Assembly: GCF_029227915.1 (NCBI RefSeq) | Contig: NC_079879.1 | Location: forward strand, 27,658,501-27,722,500 | Origin: Hydractinia symbiolongicarpus | Lineage: Eukaryota; Cnidaria; Hydrozoa; Anthoathecata; Hydractiniidae | DNA length: 64,000 bases | Reading direction: 5' to 3' | In this document: positions 1 to 13,067 of the stretch, piece by piece | Layout: every line of letters starts with the position of its first letter | How positions within the stretch are numbered: position 1 is the stretch's first letter | Translations under genes and position numbers: made by a program | The notes under the pieces: generated by a model | Seen by the model: only the letters and a program-made list of their open reading frames with translations | Database searches by the model: none | What the model was told of the DNA's origin: nothing

Positions 1-1309
1 AGCCATCTTTTACAATATCGCAAAAAGAAGCATTTCTCTGTTACAGACAGACGGACATAGTTATCTTAATATGTCACAGACGTATGTCCGTTGCCAGTTG
101 GTTACTAAGGTGTTGCTAAAGAAGTATATTGGCCCTAGGAATAAAACACAGATCAGATTAAACGGAAAAAACAATCTTGGGTCATTTCTAATCCCAAAGT
201 AATTATTGCATCATTTTCAATACCTCCAACATTTATAACAGCCATATTTTCAAGTTTAACGACATGAACATCAATTTTTTGCGACAGACTTTTGGCTTTA
301 TCGTAAACTAAGAAACTTTCATACAAATTAAAATTTATTTTTTATATACGAAATAGACTTTTGTTATATTTATAGAATTCAAGCGTATCATCAGTAATGC
401 TTGGGAAGATAAATATTTGAGGAATGTGTGATGTCATTTCAGATCATTCGTCATTGGCAGTAGCAGTGTTTACGAGGTAGCAAATAATATAAATTACGTA
501 GTTTCATATAATGAATATAATTATTGTTAAACTAGTTGATTAGCCGGTGGAAATATGCACTTGATCAGGCATGGTCTGTCTTTATTCCGTCAAGTTGAAA
601 GTGTCTTCCGACAATTTCATTTTGCGAAGTATAAAATTTGATTGTATTGTAATGGCACACAGCATCGCTCACAATTGAAAACAGGCTCCAGAATATTGTT
701 AAAACAGTCACGCATTATTTTTATTTAGCGGAAAAAGTTTTGGAATTAAACACCATCTTAAATAAAGCACAGCCTAGCTGCAATCAGACGTTATAATATC
801 AATTGTATTTTGGTTAAAATTGAAGCTATCTAACTGTATATCAGATGAATAAACCTTCCCTAATGTGTCATTTTGTTTAAAAAAGTGGACAGGGGTTCGC
901 AGGAAAAAACGTGGGACTCACTGGGTTAAGCTTTCAATTTTAAAATTCATTTTTAAAATATTTTATTACGACTATAAGGCTTTTTAATATCGTCACTAAA
1001 AAATCGGTCTGAGTTGAAAAGCTTTATAATGTTAAGTCTCAGGCAGACCCTAGTAACACACGCGAGGAAAATAACTGGTGTGAATGTTTTATATGTTGTG
1101 AGACAACTGTTTTCTGATAAGGTTAAACATTGGTAAGGATAAACATTGCGTCGTAAAAATAATTAGCTTTTAAAATAATAATTACTTTGTAAAATTCATT
1201 GTCAGTTCAAAAAAAATCATATCGTAAAGCCTGTCAATACAAAATTATTTGTGTAGAAATTTTAAAATCAAATATCAAAGTTAAATAATATTTTAAGACT
1301 ATAACAGTA
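1..1309. other. AT-rich non-coding stretch
   Basis: No coding exon, RNA gene or clear repeat boundary could be supported here. The sequence is AT-rich with short ORFs only. The opening 60 bases contain a CAGACAGACGG-type string that recurs just upstream of several R2 repeat copies at 5.9-9.9 kb, so part of this stretch may be an old repeat remnant. Confidence 0.5.
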
Positions 1310-1567
1310 AAAAGGTGTAGCTAGCTAGCTACCTAACTGTATTTAAAAAGATTTTTTGAAACATTTGTTGCAGTCAACTGCATTTGGCGACATTTATTTT
1401 TAAGCCAGAGTTTAGCTAGCTAGCAACCCCATGTAAATATAAACCAGATTGGCGAAGATACAATAAAAATAAATAATGTTAGCTAGGATAAAAATCTCTT
1501 ATAAAATTACTGAGAGAAACCTTAAAAGAATAGCAATAGATAAGGCTAGCTAGCTATCCGACTTTAG
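1310..1567. repeat. R1 dispersed repeat copy
   Basis: This copy starts with GTAGCTAGCTAGCTA, contains a CAACTGCATTTGG segment, a CAGATTGGCGAAGATA segment followed by AAAATAAAT, and ends with GCTAGCTAGCTATC. The same ordered landmarks recur at about 6.28, 7.62 and 9.04 kb. The right edge abuts the putative Gln-rich exon, so the exon's acceptor may derive from the repeat. Confidence 0.6.
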
Positions 1568-2981
<1,414 letters not shown>

Positions 2982-5884
2982 GTAAATATACTTAACTAGG
3001 CTTTTTTATGTCGTATAGACTGTTAATGTTAATACTTGACTTTTTGTGTTGCAGATTTAATGGGAACGCATTAACAGCAGTTTTGCGTAAATTTTCATTT
3101 GTTTCTTTGCCACGGCCATTTCTTAGTCTGTTTACAAGAAACCCACAAAGTGAATGGAACGTCGCTCTTTATGTTGCTATAACTATTACGACAGAATTAA
3201 AAAAACAGCATGTAAACAGAACGAGGGGGGGTTGACAAAAAAGGTCTATATGGTTATATGGTTGTCAAAAAAATAAAAATAAAACGGCGAAGTTCTTCGA
3301 CTTAATACTTAGCTGCATACTTGATGAAGGTTTCGTATGTTAACTTCATCGTAGGAAAGAACTGCAATGCCATTAGTTTCTAAATTAGTGTTAAAATATT
3401 CAGGGGAATCGAAGATATTTAAGCTCTTCTAATGCAGTTAATAAAAATTTTTTTGAAAGAATTATTGATTACTTACTTACTGAAGTTGTATTTTGGTTAT
3501 TGATATATTATTAAATACTATTTTATTTTATTTTAAGTTGAATGATGTCCACGTTTTGAAAAGACGGTTGTTTAATGAATGCGCATTCCCTCTTTGTTTT
3601 CTTGTTATTTTCTTCATATTTATTATTGTTTTAATTGTGAGTTATGGACGATATAGTTTTCTCAAAATCCGTATATGACGATATGATAAAATAATTTATT
3701 TGTACTAAGTCTGTATGTCAAAAAAACGATTTGTTTATTAAAGTGAAAAAATAAAGATAAAAAAACCCGACTTAAAAACTATGCCAAGAAAGGGTTATCT
3801 TTTTCTTATCTAGAAGGATTAACTGCATGTCTCTTTTTTTTTCGTTCAATATCACTTAACCCTGGCCAGTTAGGGTTCTTCTACGTGTTGATGTCGTTAT
3901 TGTGAAAACTCAATTTGCTAAGAAAATCATCGTAATCATCCAATGTATATATACTTACTTATGTCCTATTTATACTTATTGTGTATTAAAAACTAAAAGT
4001 TCACATGTCAATATACTTCTATTTTATGAAAAAAGTTTGGTGTTTGGTGTATCTCCTTGTAATTTGTCTAAAGACGCATTACATCTATACATATGGCTTA
4101 TATTTTATTAATCACACGAATAATTTCCCAATTACGCTAACCTGATTTGTGTAGACAGTGTTCAAAGGTTGGTTACAAGTTTTGCGTTAAGGCTATTATG
4201 ATTAAAATGATTTTAAAATTCTTATCTTCGCATAAAACTTTTATGTAGACTTCATCTCATAGTCCTTCCAGTAAAAACAAACTAATGGAAAACGAAAAAA
4301 TCCAGCGGGAACACCGACGTCGCAAAGACGTCGATGCAACATTTCATTATCGTCAGAATGGAAATTTGCACAGATGTTGGGCATAGACATCTATGCGGCA
4401 TCAGAATAAAACGTTCTAACGATGCTGTGGCAACGTAGTATAAACGTCTGTTGACCTTTTGACTGGCGTAACTGTGATGGTAACCGACGTTATAGCGACT
4501 TAACTGCATTGTCAAAAAACTAATAAAAAGAGCTCCCTAAAACAAAAAGTGATTTTAAAAAAAATTTCCTTTATAATCAACTATTGTCCACATTTCTTAA
4601 AATACACTGGTGTCATAACAAATAATAATTCAAATTTCACTTTTCTACGACAACGCCTGTTACCTATCTGTATATAAATGTTTCGTATTTTCTGAAGCAA
4701 CCTACATAAACTAAATTCATTATAAAACATTCACATTCTTTCTTTCTTTTGTCTTAGTAATATGATTGCTGTCTATTTCATTATCATAATGGGGAGCGGG
4801 AACATGCCATATGTTGTTCATTTATACTCCGAGTGACAAATGACTGATTCTAATGTTTTTTAATCATTACCGGCCCAGGGCCTATTGGTACTTGGGACGT
4901 TATTACGTAGTGGCCGCTATCAAGCTAGTCAAAAAGACAAAATGCTCTAAGTGCGAGGTTGGCTTTTCAATGACTGGCGACAAGCATAAAAGGAATTTAG
5001 TATGACGATATACAAGTATCTAGGCGTTCTTTTTACGACAGGGTAGGGAATACAGGAATGAACAAAACCTTCGCGACAATTGATTTAGAACACGCCCGTC
5101 GTTAGCTTTAAAATTCTTTAAGGTGAAAATTACTATTTAAGCAACCTCCACCTCAGTGTTTTCCTTTATTTGAGACAGCAGAGCGCAGAAAACGGCATAC
5201 ATCCAACAAATTTGACTAAACAAACAAATTTTCAAACTGATAAGTTTGTGTTCTTTGTTGTGTTTTTCACTTGATAACATCGGCAAAAAAACCTTTTCTG
5301 TGTTGGCGTTTAGGGAGAATTATCAAATATTATTCTTGTAGTTTAAACATCTTCTTCTCTAAATTATATTATACAACAAAGAAACTCTGGTTCTGGAACA
5401 AGGAAAGGGTGTTTTAGAATTTTTTTAATTACTTTGACGTTTTTAACTGTAAATATTTTCCTGTACACATTTTATTCCTGAAAGATGTGTTAGTTTAAAC
5501 AAAGAAAATAGATTTTAATATTTAAATGTTGCTATTATTTATGTAAGAAATTCGTCCTAGTAAAAATGTCTACTTCATTCGATATATCCTTTTTTGCTTT
5601 GAATTCTTAACGTACAATCTGGTCATTTTAATTTGTTTTTGATAATCTCCTTGGATAGGAACGAAAAATTGAAACTTCTTTTCAATTAAATGAACAACAC
5701 AGTGCTTATTGTCCGTAACTTTGTCAGTGCACGTATTTATAACAAAGAAACTGCATTAAGGAAAAATAAAAGTTAAACCCACGATCTTTGTACAAGGGTT
5801 TTTTAAAATCCCGAAAAATCAGAATGAGAATAACAGTTCAAAGTAGCGCAGGAAAGATGCACGCAACCATTTTGAACAGACAGA
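2982..5884. other. AT-rich stretch without recognised genes
   Basis: Only short spurious ORFs are present, with no plausible splice-linked coding. A segment at about 4290-4510 has repeated GACGTCG words and higher GC than its surroundings and may be a small mobile element remnant, but no terminal repeats or target duplication could be defined. Confidence 0.45.
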
Positions 5885-6130
5885 ATACGGCTAATATTAT
5901 AGCTAACTAGTCGGTGGCCTTATATATCGCTTTCATGCACCCGTAGAACAACGTGTTTCTTGCAGACAGACAGATAGAATACGTATATTAATAAAGAGAC
6001 TAACCAGGGGGACCCGGCGTCGAAAAGCCGGGTTAAGTGACAACTGTGTTACCTGAGATTCAACATCTGGTGGAACGATTAATAAAAACCGTAAACTGTC
6101 CCAAAAAAACTTTATTGCCACTTCAGTTTA
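5885..6130 (+). repeat. R2 dispersed repeat copy 1
   Basis: Contains the landmark hairpin CCCGGCGTCGAAAAGCCGGG followed by a GTGTTACCTG segment, AATAAAAACCGTAAACTGT, and a CAGTCCGTCGTTAAC tail. It is preceded by a CAGACAGATAGAATACG string, as in other copies. Confidence 0.65.
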
Positions 6131-6279
6131 AATACAAACACAGAAAACAGTCCGTCGTTAACAGCACATAGCACAGGTACTTTGTATCTCATTAATAAAC
6201 TTTTTGCTTTTGTTAAAGTTTATATTACAATAAAGGGGTACCTGCTTTATCGCAGTTAGTATAAAAGAGATTATATATT

Positions 6280-6470
6280 TGAAAATTCTATTGCATTCAA
6301 CTGTATTTGGGTACTTTTGGAGGTAGCCAACAGTACTGACCAGATTGGTAAAGAAAACACAAAAATAAATCAGGTTGGCTAACATAAACATCATATATAC
6401 CTCAAACCAAATAAAACCTTTAAACAATAGAAATGAGTTAAGCTAGCCAGATAGCTAGCTGCTGGTTTAG
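6280..6470 (+). repeat. R1 dispersed repeat copy
   Basis: Shares the CAACTGTATTTGG, CAGATTGGTAAAGA, ACACAAAAATAAAT and GCTAGCTGC landmarks in order with the copies at 1.3, 7.6 and 9.0 kb. It lies between two R2 copies. Confidence 0.6.
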
Positions 6471-6589
6471 ATGCTCTCTTATAAATCTACGTCTGTAGCC
6501 GAAATCCTAAAATTGTTTTTTAAGATTTATATAAGGCTAGAAAACGTGAGAATATATTAATCCTAACCTGCATTTCGCGGCAACACGGT

Positions 6590-7000
6590 TACAAACAGAC
6601 AGACGACGGTTATTATAAGACACTACCCGGGGGACCCAGCGTCGAAACTGTGCGTCCTGCAGTTAATGCCCTTAGGAGCGCTTAAAAAACCCGCAAACTC
6701 TGTCACATGTAAAGTGGCGCGCTTTAGTACAGGTATGTAGTATGTCACAATTAGAGTAAAGCGCACACAATATTATAGTGTTTCGAGTGCAATAATGTTG
6801 CAAAAAATAACTTTGCAGCAACTTTAGCGGAAATAAAAACACAGTTTACTACCCGATGTTATCCAGTCATAGCAAAAAAAATTGAACAACATTTTTTATT
6901 TTGCAGCATAAGTTTCTGTAAAAGTTTAACAAATAACCGTGACACCGGACTGTACAGAGAAACAATGTCGCACATCCATATAGGCGTAATACCTTTCTCC
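6590..7000 (+). repeat. R2 dispersed repeat copy 2
   Basis: Begins with the CAGACAGACGACGG string and a diverged GGGACCCAGCGTCGAAAC element whose hairpin is broken. It continues with AAGTGGCGCGCTTTAGTACAGGTATG, AAAGCGCACACAATATTATAGTGTTTC and a long tail. It is one of the longer copies. Confidence 0.65.
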
Positions 7001-7319
7001 AAAAACCTTTATTGCATCTTAGGTTTAATAGAAAAACAATAGACAGTCCGTCGTAATACTGGGGTTAGCGCTTCGTATAGGTATACCGTGTTGCACATTG
7101 GCATAGAGGCATAATACGCTTTTCCAAAAAAATATCTCCCAGGCTCGGGTTTAAATAAAACAGACGAAACAGCTCGTTGTTAGCAGGTAAAACAGTCCCT
7201 CATTTTTATTTTGCAGAAAAAGGTTTCATAAAAGTAATAAAAGGTGTAGCTAGCTACGGAAGTATACGGAAGACAAATATTATAAACATAAACAGGTTTT
7301 AAAACAAAGATTAGAGCTG

Positions 7320-7500
7320 TTAATAAAAAGGCTAGCCGGAAGACCTGCCGTCAAAACACTATGTTAAGCTAAAAGTAACTGTGTTACCTGTCGTGGAACG
7401 CCTGGTGAAACGCCATAGTAATAAACGCAAGCTGTGCCACACAGCCAGGTGGAGCGCTTTAGTACATGTATGCAAAATATATAGGTTTATATATAGGCTT
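7320..7500 (+). repeat. R2 dispersed repeat copy 3 (partial)
   Basis: Contains AACTGTGTTACCTG, a TGGAACGCCTGGTG segment, GTGCCACACAGCCAGGTGG and AGCGCTTTAGTACATGTATG, matching the central part of R2. The two short ORFs on opposite strands here are repeat artefacts. Confidence 0.6.
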
Positions 7501-7619
7501 ATTCCGGAAAAACAGTTTATCGCAGCTTCGCTGTTAATAAAACACAAGAAAGAAAAGCCCGTCGTTTCCCGCCAAGCTAAAATAATCACTGAGCAATTTT
7601 AGTTTGCAGAATAAGTTTT

Positions 7620-7795
7620 CAAAACTTATTACCAGCTAGCTAACAATAGTCAGGTCCCATGTGATTAAAATCAGATGGGCGAAGATAACACAAAAATAAA
7701 TGTTACATATATCTTATATAAGAATGAAGAAAAATCTTAAAGGAATAGCAATAAAATAAGCCTGGCTAGCTATCTAACATTACAATGCATTTGGA
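7620..7795 (+). repeat. R1 dispersed repeat copy
   Basis: Shares CAGATGGGCGAAGATAACACAAAAATAAAT, TTAAAGGAATAGCAATA and GGCTAGCTATC with the 1.3 kb copy, in the same order. Confidence 0.6.
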
Positions 7796-8009
7796 GGAGT
7801 GTAAAAAACGTGTTGATGTGATATTATAAGCGCAAGAATAATTTAACAATAGAAAATTCGACAACAAAACTTGCTAATTGGTTGATTGATGAATAAATTC
7901 GCGGCTGCCCAAATGCGTCGAAAGCGGGAAAATAAAATGACATCCTGTCCGTACGGTATAAAAATAGTCTGTATTTTCATGTTTCCACAACACGGCTTTT
8001 TTCTCGCGC

Positions 8010-8395
8010 ACAAACGGGCAGACGGAATACGGATAATATGGAAAGACTAGCCGGGAGACCCGGCGCTGAAATGCCGGGGTAAGCCACAAGGCAAGGTGTG
8101 ACCTGGCATTGAACGCTCCGTGGAGCGCTTAATAAGAGTCGTAAACTGTGCCACACGATCAGGTGGAGCGCTTTAGTACAGGTATACAGTATGTCGTAAA
8201 TCAATTTAAGCGCATACACCCTTATAGTGTTGCGACTGTAACATATTTTTCAAAAATAAATGCAACGATAGCTGAAATAAAAATAGAGTTTACAAAACCG
8301 TTGTTACCCTGTCGTAGCAAAAACAATCGGTTAATTTTATTTTATTTTGTGGAATAAGTGTCTGTGTAAATTAAAAAATAAATCGTGACACCGGG
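8010..8395 (+). repeat. R2 dispersed repeat copy 4
   Basis: A near-complete copy: GACTAGCCGGGAGACCCGGCG lead, the hairpin region, GGTGTGACCTGGCATTGAACG, GTGGAGCGCTTTAGTACAGGTAT, AAGCGCATACACC and a CCTGTCGTAGCAAAAACAATCGG tail. It is the best single representative of the family. Confidence 0.7.
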
Positions 8396-8439
8396 CTGAG
8401 CGCTTACTTCAGGTAAACCGTATCGCAAATGCCTTTAGG

Positions 8440-8790
8440 CTTAATTAAGCCACAAGTAACTCTGTTACTCGGCGTTGAACACTCGAATGAATGATTAATA
8501 AGAGCCGTCAACTGTGCCACACATTCAGGTAAAGCGTTCTAGGACAGGTGTATAGTATGTAGTATCTTAAGTAAAGCGCTCACATTTTATGGTGTTTGCG
8601 GTGTAAAAACTTTTTGTAAAAAATAACTTTCCACATTTAAGCTAAAATGAAGACACAGATTACAATTTTTTGTTACCCCGTCATAGCAAAAACAAATAGT
8701 CAATTTATTATATTTTGTGCAATAAGTTACGGTAAACGAAACAAACAGGCCGTTCTTAACACTGGACTGAGCGGGTGATCACCGAGAAAT
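8440..8790 (+). repeat. R2 dispersed repeat copy 5
   Basis: Starts inside the unit (GCCACAAGTAACTCTGTTACTCGGCGTTGAAC) and follows R2 through AAAGCGCTCACATTTTATGG to CCCCGTCATAGCAAAAACAAATAG. It directly follows copy 4, so the two are head to tail. Confidence 0.65.
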
Positions 8791-9039
8791 TTTAAAAATT
8801 AATAGTCACATTGGGTTGGCAACCACGCTGCACATGCGCATAGGCATAACAGCGTTTTCCAAAAAACAGTCTGTTTTTACCACTAGGCTAAGTGCTTAAC
8901 ACGGTTAAACAAAGTTGAACAGGCCTATAGGCGTAATACTATTTTTCAGAAAAACTTCGGTTTAAAAAAATAAAAACACAGGGAACAGCCTGTTGTTACA
9001 TGTCCAGCTAAAACAATCGCTCAGACATTTTATTTGCAA

Positions 9040-9270
9040 AAAAAGTTTTCAGGAAAATAATAAAAGATGTAGATACCTAGCTAACTGCATTATTTATTAT
9101 TTATTGTTGTAGGCAAACTGCATTTCTACACTCTCACTTTTTAGCCAAAAATAGAAGCTACCTAAATGGCCACAACCTCAACATATAAATAAATGTAGGG
9201 TAGGGTAAAAAGCTCTTAGGGCACACAGAATAGTAATAAGTAAGGCTCTAGCTGGTTCAGCTAGCCTTCA
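9040..9270 (+). repeat. R1 dispersed repeat copy
   Basis: Shares AATAATAAAAG, TACCTAGCTAACTGCAT, a CAAACTGCATTTC segment and a final CTAGCTGGTTCAGCTAGCC with the other R1 copies, but the middle has diverged. Confidence 0.5.
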
Positions 9271-9869
9271 AAATCCTCGTTCCTAGTCAAAAATTCTAAA
9301 ACTGGTGCGTATAAGATCTGTACGTGACTAAAAAACGTGACAATATGCTTATCCATTTTAAAACACACAAAAAACAAATATTGCAAAAATAAAAGGCTTA
9401 TAGAGAGAAAAAGGTGAAACAGACCTACAAACATAACAGTGACCACCAGCACTTTCGAAAATAAAATGGCCATCATGTTTCTTCGTTGGCATATCCACTT
9501 CGCGAATCTATTTGATTGTGTTTTAAAGAATTAGGCGTTTTGATTGGTATATTTGTGCGAGCGGTCAAAACAAAGTCAGTAAAACTGTCAGTAAACTGTC
9601 CCATTTGTTTACTGTGGCTTCTGAGCGAAAACGGCGATTGAGATCACGGGGGTTAATTATTATTAAAAATGGCGCATTTAAGTAATGCATTTATTTTAGT
9701 CACTTCAATAATTCTTCTTACCTATAGTAATAAATCAAAGTAATTAAGTTAATTAGAAAGTAAATTAATTTACTGAATTTATTTTAATTAATTTTAAAGT
9801 TTTTGACTTAACAACCCCCTAGTTCCTTAAAACTCGCGTAAAGATCTAAGGAATATCGGTTACCCTTTT

Positions 9870-10145
9870 GCACAGACAGAATACGGCTATTATTATAGAG
9901 ACTAGCCGGGAGACCCGGCGTCAAACCGCCGGGTTAAGCCACAAGTCTAGAGTTGAACGCCCAGTGGAGCGCTTTTTAAGAAACGAAAACAGTGTCACAC
10001 GTTCAGGTGTAGCGCTTTAGTACAGGTATGCATTATGCCGTAAATCGAGTAAAGCGCAACCAACATTATGGTGTTTCTGGTGTAATTTGTTTTTTGAAAA
10101 ATAACTTTCCACAACCTTAGCTGAAATAAAAACACAGTTTACAGA
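9870..10145 (+). repeat. R2 dispersed repeat copy 6
   Basis: Contains the full lead CAGACAGAATACGGCTATTATTATAGAGACTAGCCGGGAGACCCGGCG, then AAGCCACAAG, GTGGAGCGC, TTCAGGTGTAGCGCTTTAGTACAGGTATG and AAACACAGTTTACAG. The CCCGGC...GCCGGG hairpin is intact, with an 8-nt loop. Confidence 0.7.
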
Positions 10146-10586
10146 TACTAGCTACGGAAGAATTACTCATGACGATCACGATCAGAAGAACCCCGGACAA
10201 GACAACGCCTACTAATGGAGATCAATGGACAATACCACGAAGTTCGAAAAAATTATAAATAAACCACTCCCTGTCTGAAATAGTTGTTGTGTGATTGAAA
10301 CGAAACCCGTCAGGAGAGCGGGTGTGTGGTTTAAACAAAGCCCGCCAAGAGAGCGGTTGCGAGGAAAAAGAAGATTGTAGGAATATTGTATTGTAAGAAT
10401 AAATGTAGTGAACAAAAAAAAAACCTTCGGTGAGATCTATGATTTTATATATTTGTTGTCCTCCTGATTGTATTCAAGTTTTTTGCTAAGGATTGTAGCT
10501 AGCGCATAATTCTAGGTTGTAAGGTTTATATTAAAATAGAAGAACCTGGTTACATAAAGTAAAAACAATAAATTGAAACGAACTTG

Positions 10587-10623
10587 CAAAAAACAAAAAA
10601 AATATTTGTTTTTGTTTTTTGCT
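10587..10623. repeat. Perfect A/T-rich inverted repeat (hairpin)
   Basis: GCAAAAAACAAAAA at 10587-10600 is the exact reverse complement of 10610-10623, with a 9-nt loop between. It could form a 14-bp stem in DNA or RNA. No gene is adjacent, and low complexity makes chance or slippage origin plausible. Confidence 0.75.
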
Positions 10624-11848
10624 AGATTTGCTGCATCCGTATGAATTTGCAACATATAGTGTAAACGCGATGCGTATAGAGTTAGCATTATACAGTAAAT
10701 ACAAAAGTACTGTAACTTACCTTGAAAGAGAGGCTGTTAAAACAGCAACATGACGTGAAAAAGCAAATAAAAAACTAATAAAAATGTTTCCGTAATATTA
10801 TCCTCGTTTGAAAACTGAGATCTAAAAACTGTTAAACAAACAAATTAGATATTTAAATTATCTGTATAATAACTTTGCTCTTGTTTCTATTGTGTGAAGT
10901 AAGATTAATTCAATATTTGCCGGTCCTCACACACCCCGTTACATCTGTCAAATATTGATGAAAAAAAAAATAGGTAATAACAGTAAAAACAAATGTTTTA
11001 GTAGGGTCATGTCTCGTTTTCAGTCATGTGATTAAAGCAATAGTTGCATGTTATTTAAGTTTAGGGGAACATTTTTAATACAAATGGTGATCCTATCGGT
11101 ATATTAGTGAAGATTTCATTGGGATGTAAATGCAGTTGTTTTTATTTTGTAAAGGTAAGAGTCATGACATATTATAGGTGATAGTAAGACAAGTTTGTCC
11201 TTTCCCCAGAGAATTTTTTAATGCGCGTAAAAGGTTTTTTACCCACTTTTAGTTCTTCTCTTATGATTATCCATATGCGCTTGCTATATGATCTTTGAAA
11301 ACCAGACTTATTTGTGTCTAGCACATAAATCCCCATTGGACTTGTTTTATTACTAATATAACGATAACGACATCACAGAGAGAGGTATTAATCCCTTCCT
11401 TACTTCCATATATTTTTCGGCACCTTAAATCCAACGATGTGAAGGGGGGCATACTTGTTGTAGTTTTTAGACAAAAATACTTTTTTTAACCAATTTAATC
11501 CTTAGACTTCGAAGTACTTGGCGTCGTAGCAAAGTCAAAATACTGACATACTATTAGCCATAACTCGTAATCACTCCGTAACTTCTTTCATATGGATCAG
11601 GCCTGTATGAAAAAGAATTAAATTTACAATCCGGCAGTGCTCCGTTTCACCAACCTTTGGGAATATATGGCCAAAAACGAGGTTCAAAGTCGAACCATTG
11701 TGGCCAAAATATAATGAATATTTCGGGTCCTTGGTGTTATTTACTTCACTTGAATGAACGAATTGCAATTTTAATTAGTTTAAAAGTTGTTAATTGGAAA
11801 AATTTGATGCCACTAATATACTATATGTTTGTTTAGCTGCAGTAGAGG
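10624..11848. other. Intergenic stretch upstream of the secreted-protein gene
   Basis: No coding exon was recognised. The last 100 bases before 11849 presumably hold the promoter and 5' UTR of the next gene, but no convincing TATA box could be singled out. Confidence 0.45.
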
Positions 11849-13067
11849 ATGAAACTTAGAATTTTACATTGCTTTATTCTAACCTGCATGTGCTTCCGTC
11901 AAATACAGTTTCAACAGATTGCTGCTGATGGTAAAAGTTGTGGCGAAGATAAAGGTGTTGTTAAAACGCCTGCTTCTCTGGTAAATTTTCATGTTACTCC
12001 GCTGGAAAAGTTGGCCTTGAAAAAAGCTAGATATTCTAGGAAGGCAAAATACAATGTTTGCCATAGACCTTACACGAAATATGAGTTAATATTAACAAAA
12101 AAATTGGTTCGAGCTCGTACCAGAGGGCTGAGAAGGTATTTACGGCGACGTCAGAAGTGTAAGAATACAGGTATAAGTTAGTTACTCCTTCTTTTCTTTT
12201 TGTAGTATATTTTCACACATAATATCCTTTTTTATTTTGAAAACTTAGTCTATCTGATAAATCTGAGTGAGAATCAAATTGAAATAATTCTCTTCGATTT
12301 TCTCACGTAGTGATGATATTAGTTAGATAACTGTCAATAAAGATGGTTGATAGATGTAAAACACTTATTTACGCCATTTATTAAACAGGAAGGTACATTA
12401 ACGCGGCGCAAATGACAACTAATATGTTTGGAAACTTGCCACATGGAACAAAGTATTATTTAAGATATTGTGATCCTAAAGGAAGAAAAAGCGTCAACAA
12501 TACATTGTCAATGTGTCACATGTGTGTGTACACTATGACATTGTCACCAAGGTAAATTGTTTCACATTTTAACGTACATGTGCTTTGTAGCAGCAATGTA
12601 TTGAATCGAACCACAAGGCTATTGTCAAGTCATAATCAGCTTTTAACGTAAAATATTAAGGATAATCCCATTCGGGACAAAACTTTAATTAGTTTTTAGA
12701 ACGGGTTATAAGGTCCTTTAATCAATCAGTTTTAAAGGTTACATCTTCCCGAGAGTCAATTAGCTACAATAAGCATCCGAACCATAGTTTCCAATTGTTG
12801 GCTGAAAACTTTCGTCAATATATTTATACTGTTTTGCGACCAGCACCAAACTTTTGTCAATATATAATACTGCAGGTATAAACCTAGTATAACTATGGAT
12901 TCCTTTGTTATTTCAGATATCTTCCGCGTTATCACTCGTATGTTACATGCCATCGAAATGGTGATTACTCGTGTCTGCAAGGAGGAGGAAATTGCGTGAT
13001 GAATACTGCAAGCACACCTGTACTGTACGATGTATACGAACTGGGATTAAAAAATATTGACTACTAG
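11849..13067 (+). CDS. Small secreted cysteine-rich protein, three exons
   Basis: Exons are 11849-12170, 12389-12551 and 12917-13067. Introns carry GT..AG ends (donors GTATAAGT and GTAAAT; acceptors AACAG and TTTCAG) in phases 1 and 2. The joined frame is 212 codons including the stop, giving 211 residues. The first 25 or so residues are a hydrophobic signal peptide (MKLRILHCFILTCMCF). A Lys/Arg-rich middle (residues about 75-105, including RGLRRYLRRRQK) could hold a dibasic cleavage site. The C-terminal 80 residues contain eight cysteines (CHMC, then SPRYLPRYHSY followed by C, C, C). The PRYL-then-cysteine arrangement recalls cystine-knot ligands of the trunk/PTTH or IL-17 kind, but that is a pattern impression only. 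It is predicted to be exported and processed. Confidence 0.6.

Noticed and set aside
4282-4515. ORF and GACGTCG-rich segment as a mobile element
   Set aside because: No terminal repeats or target duplication could be found, so it is only mentioned in the stretch description.
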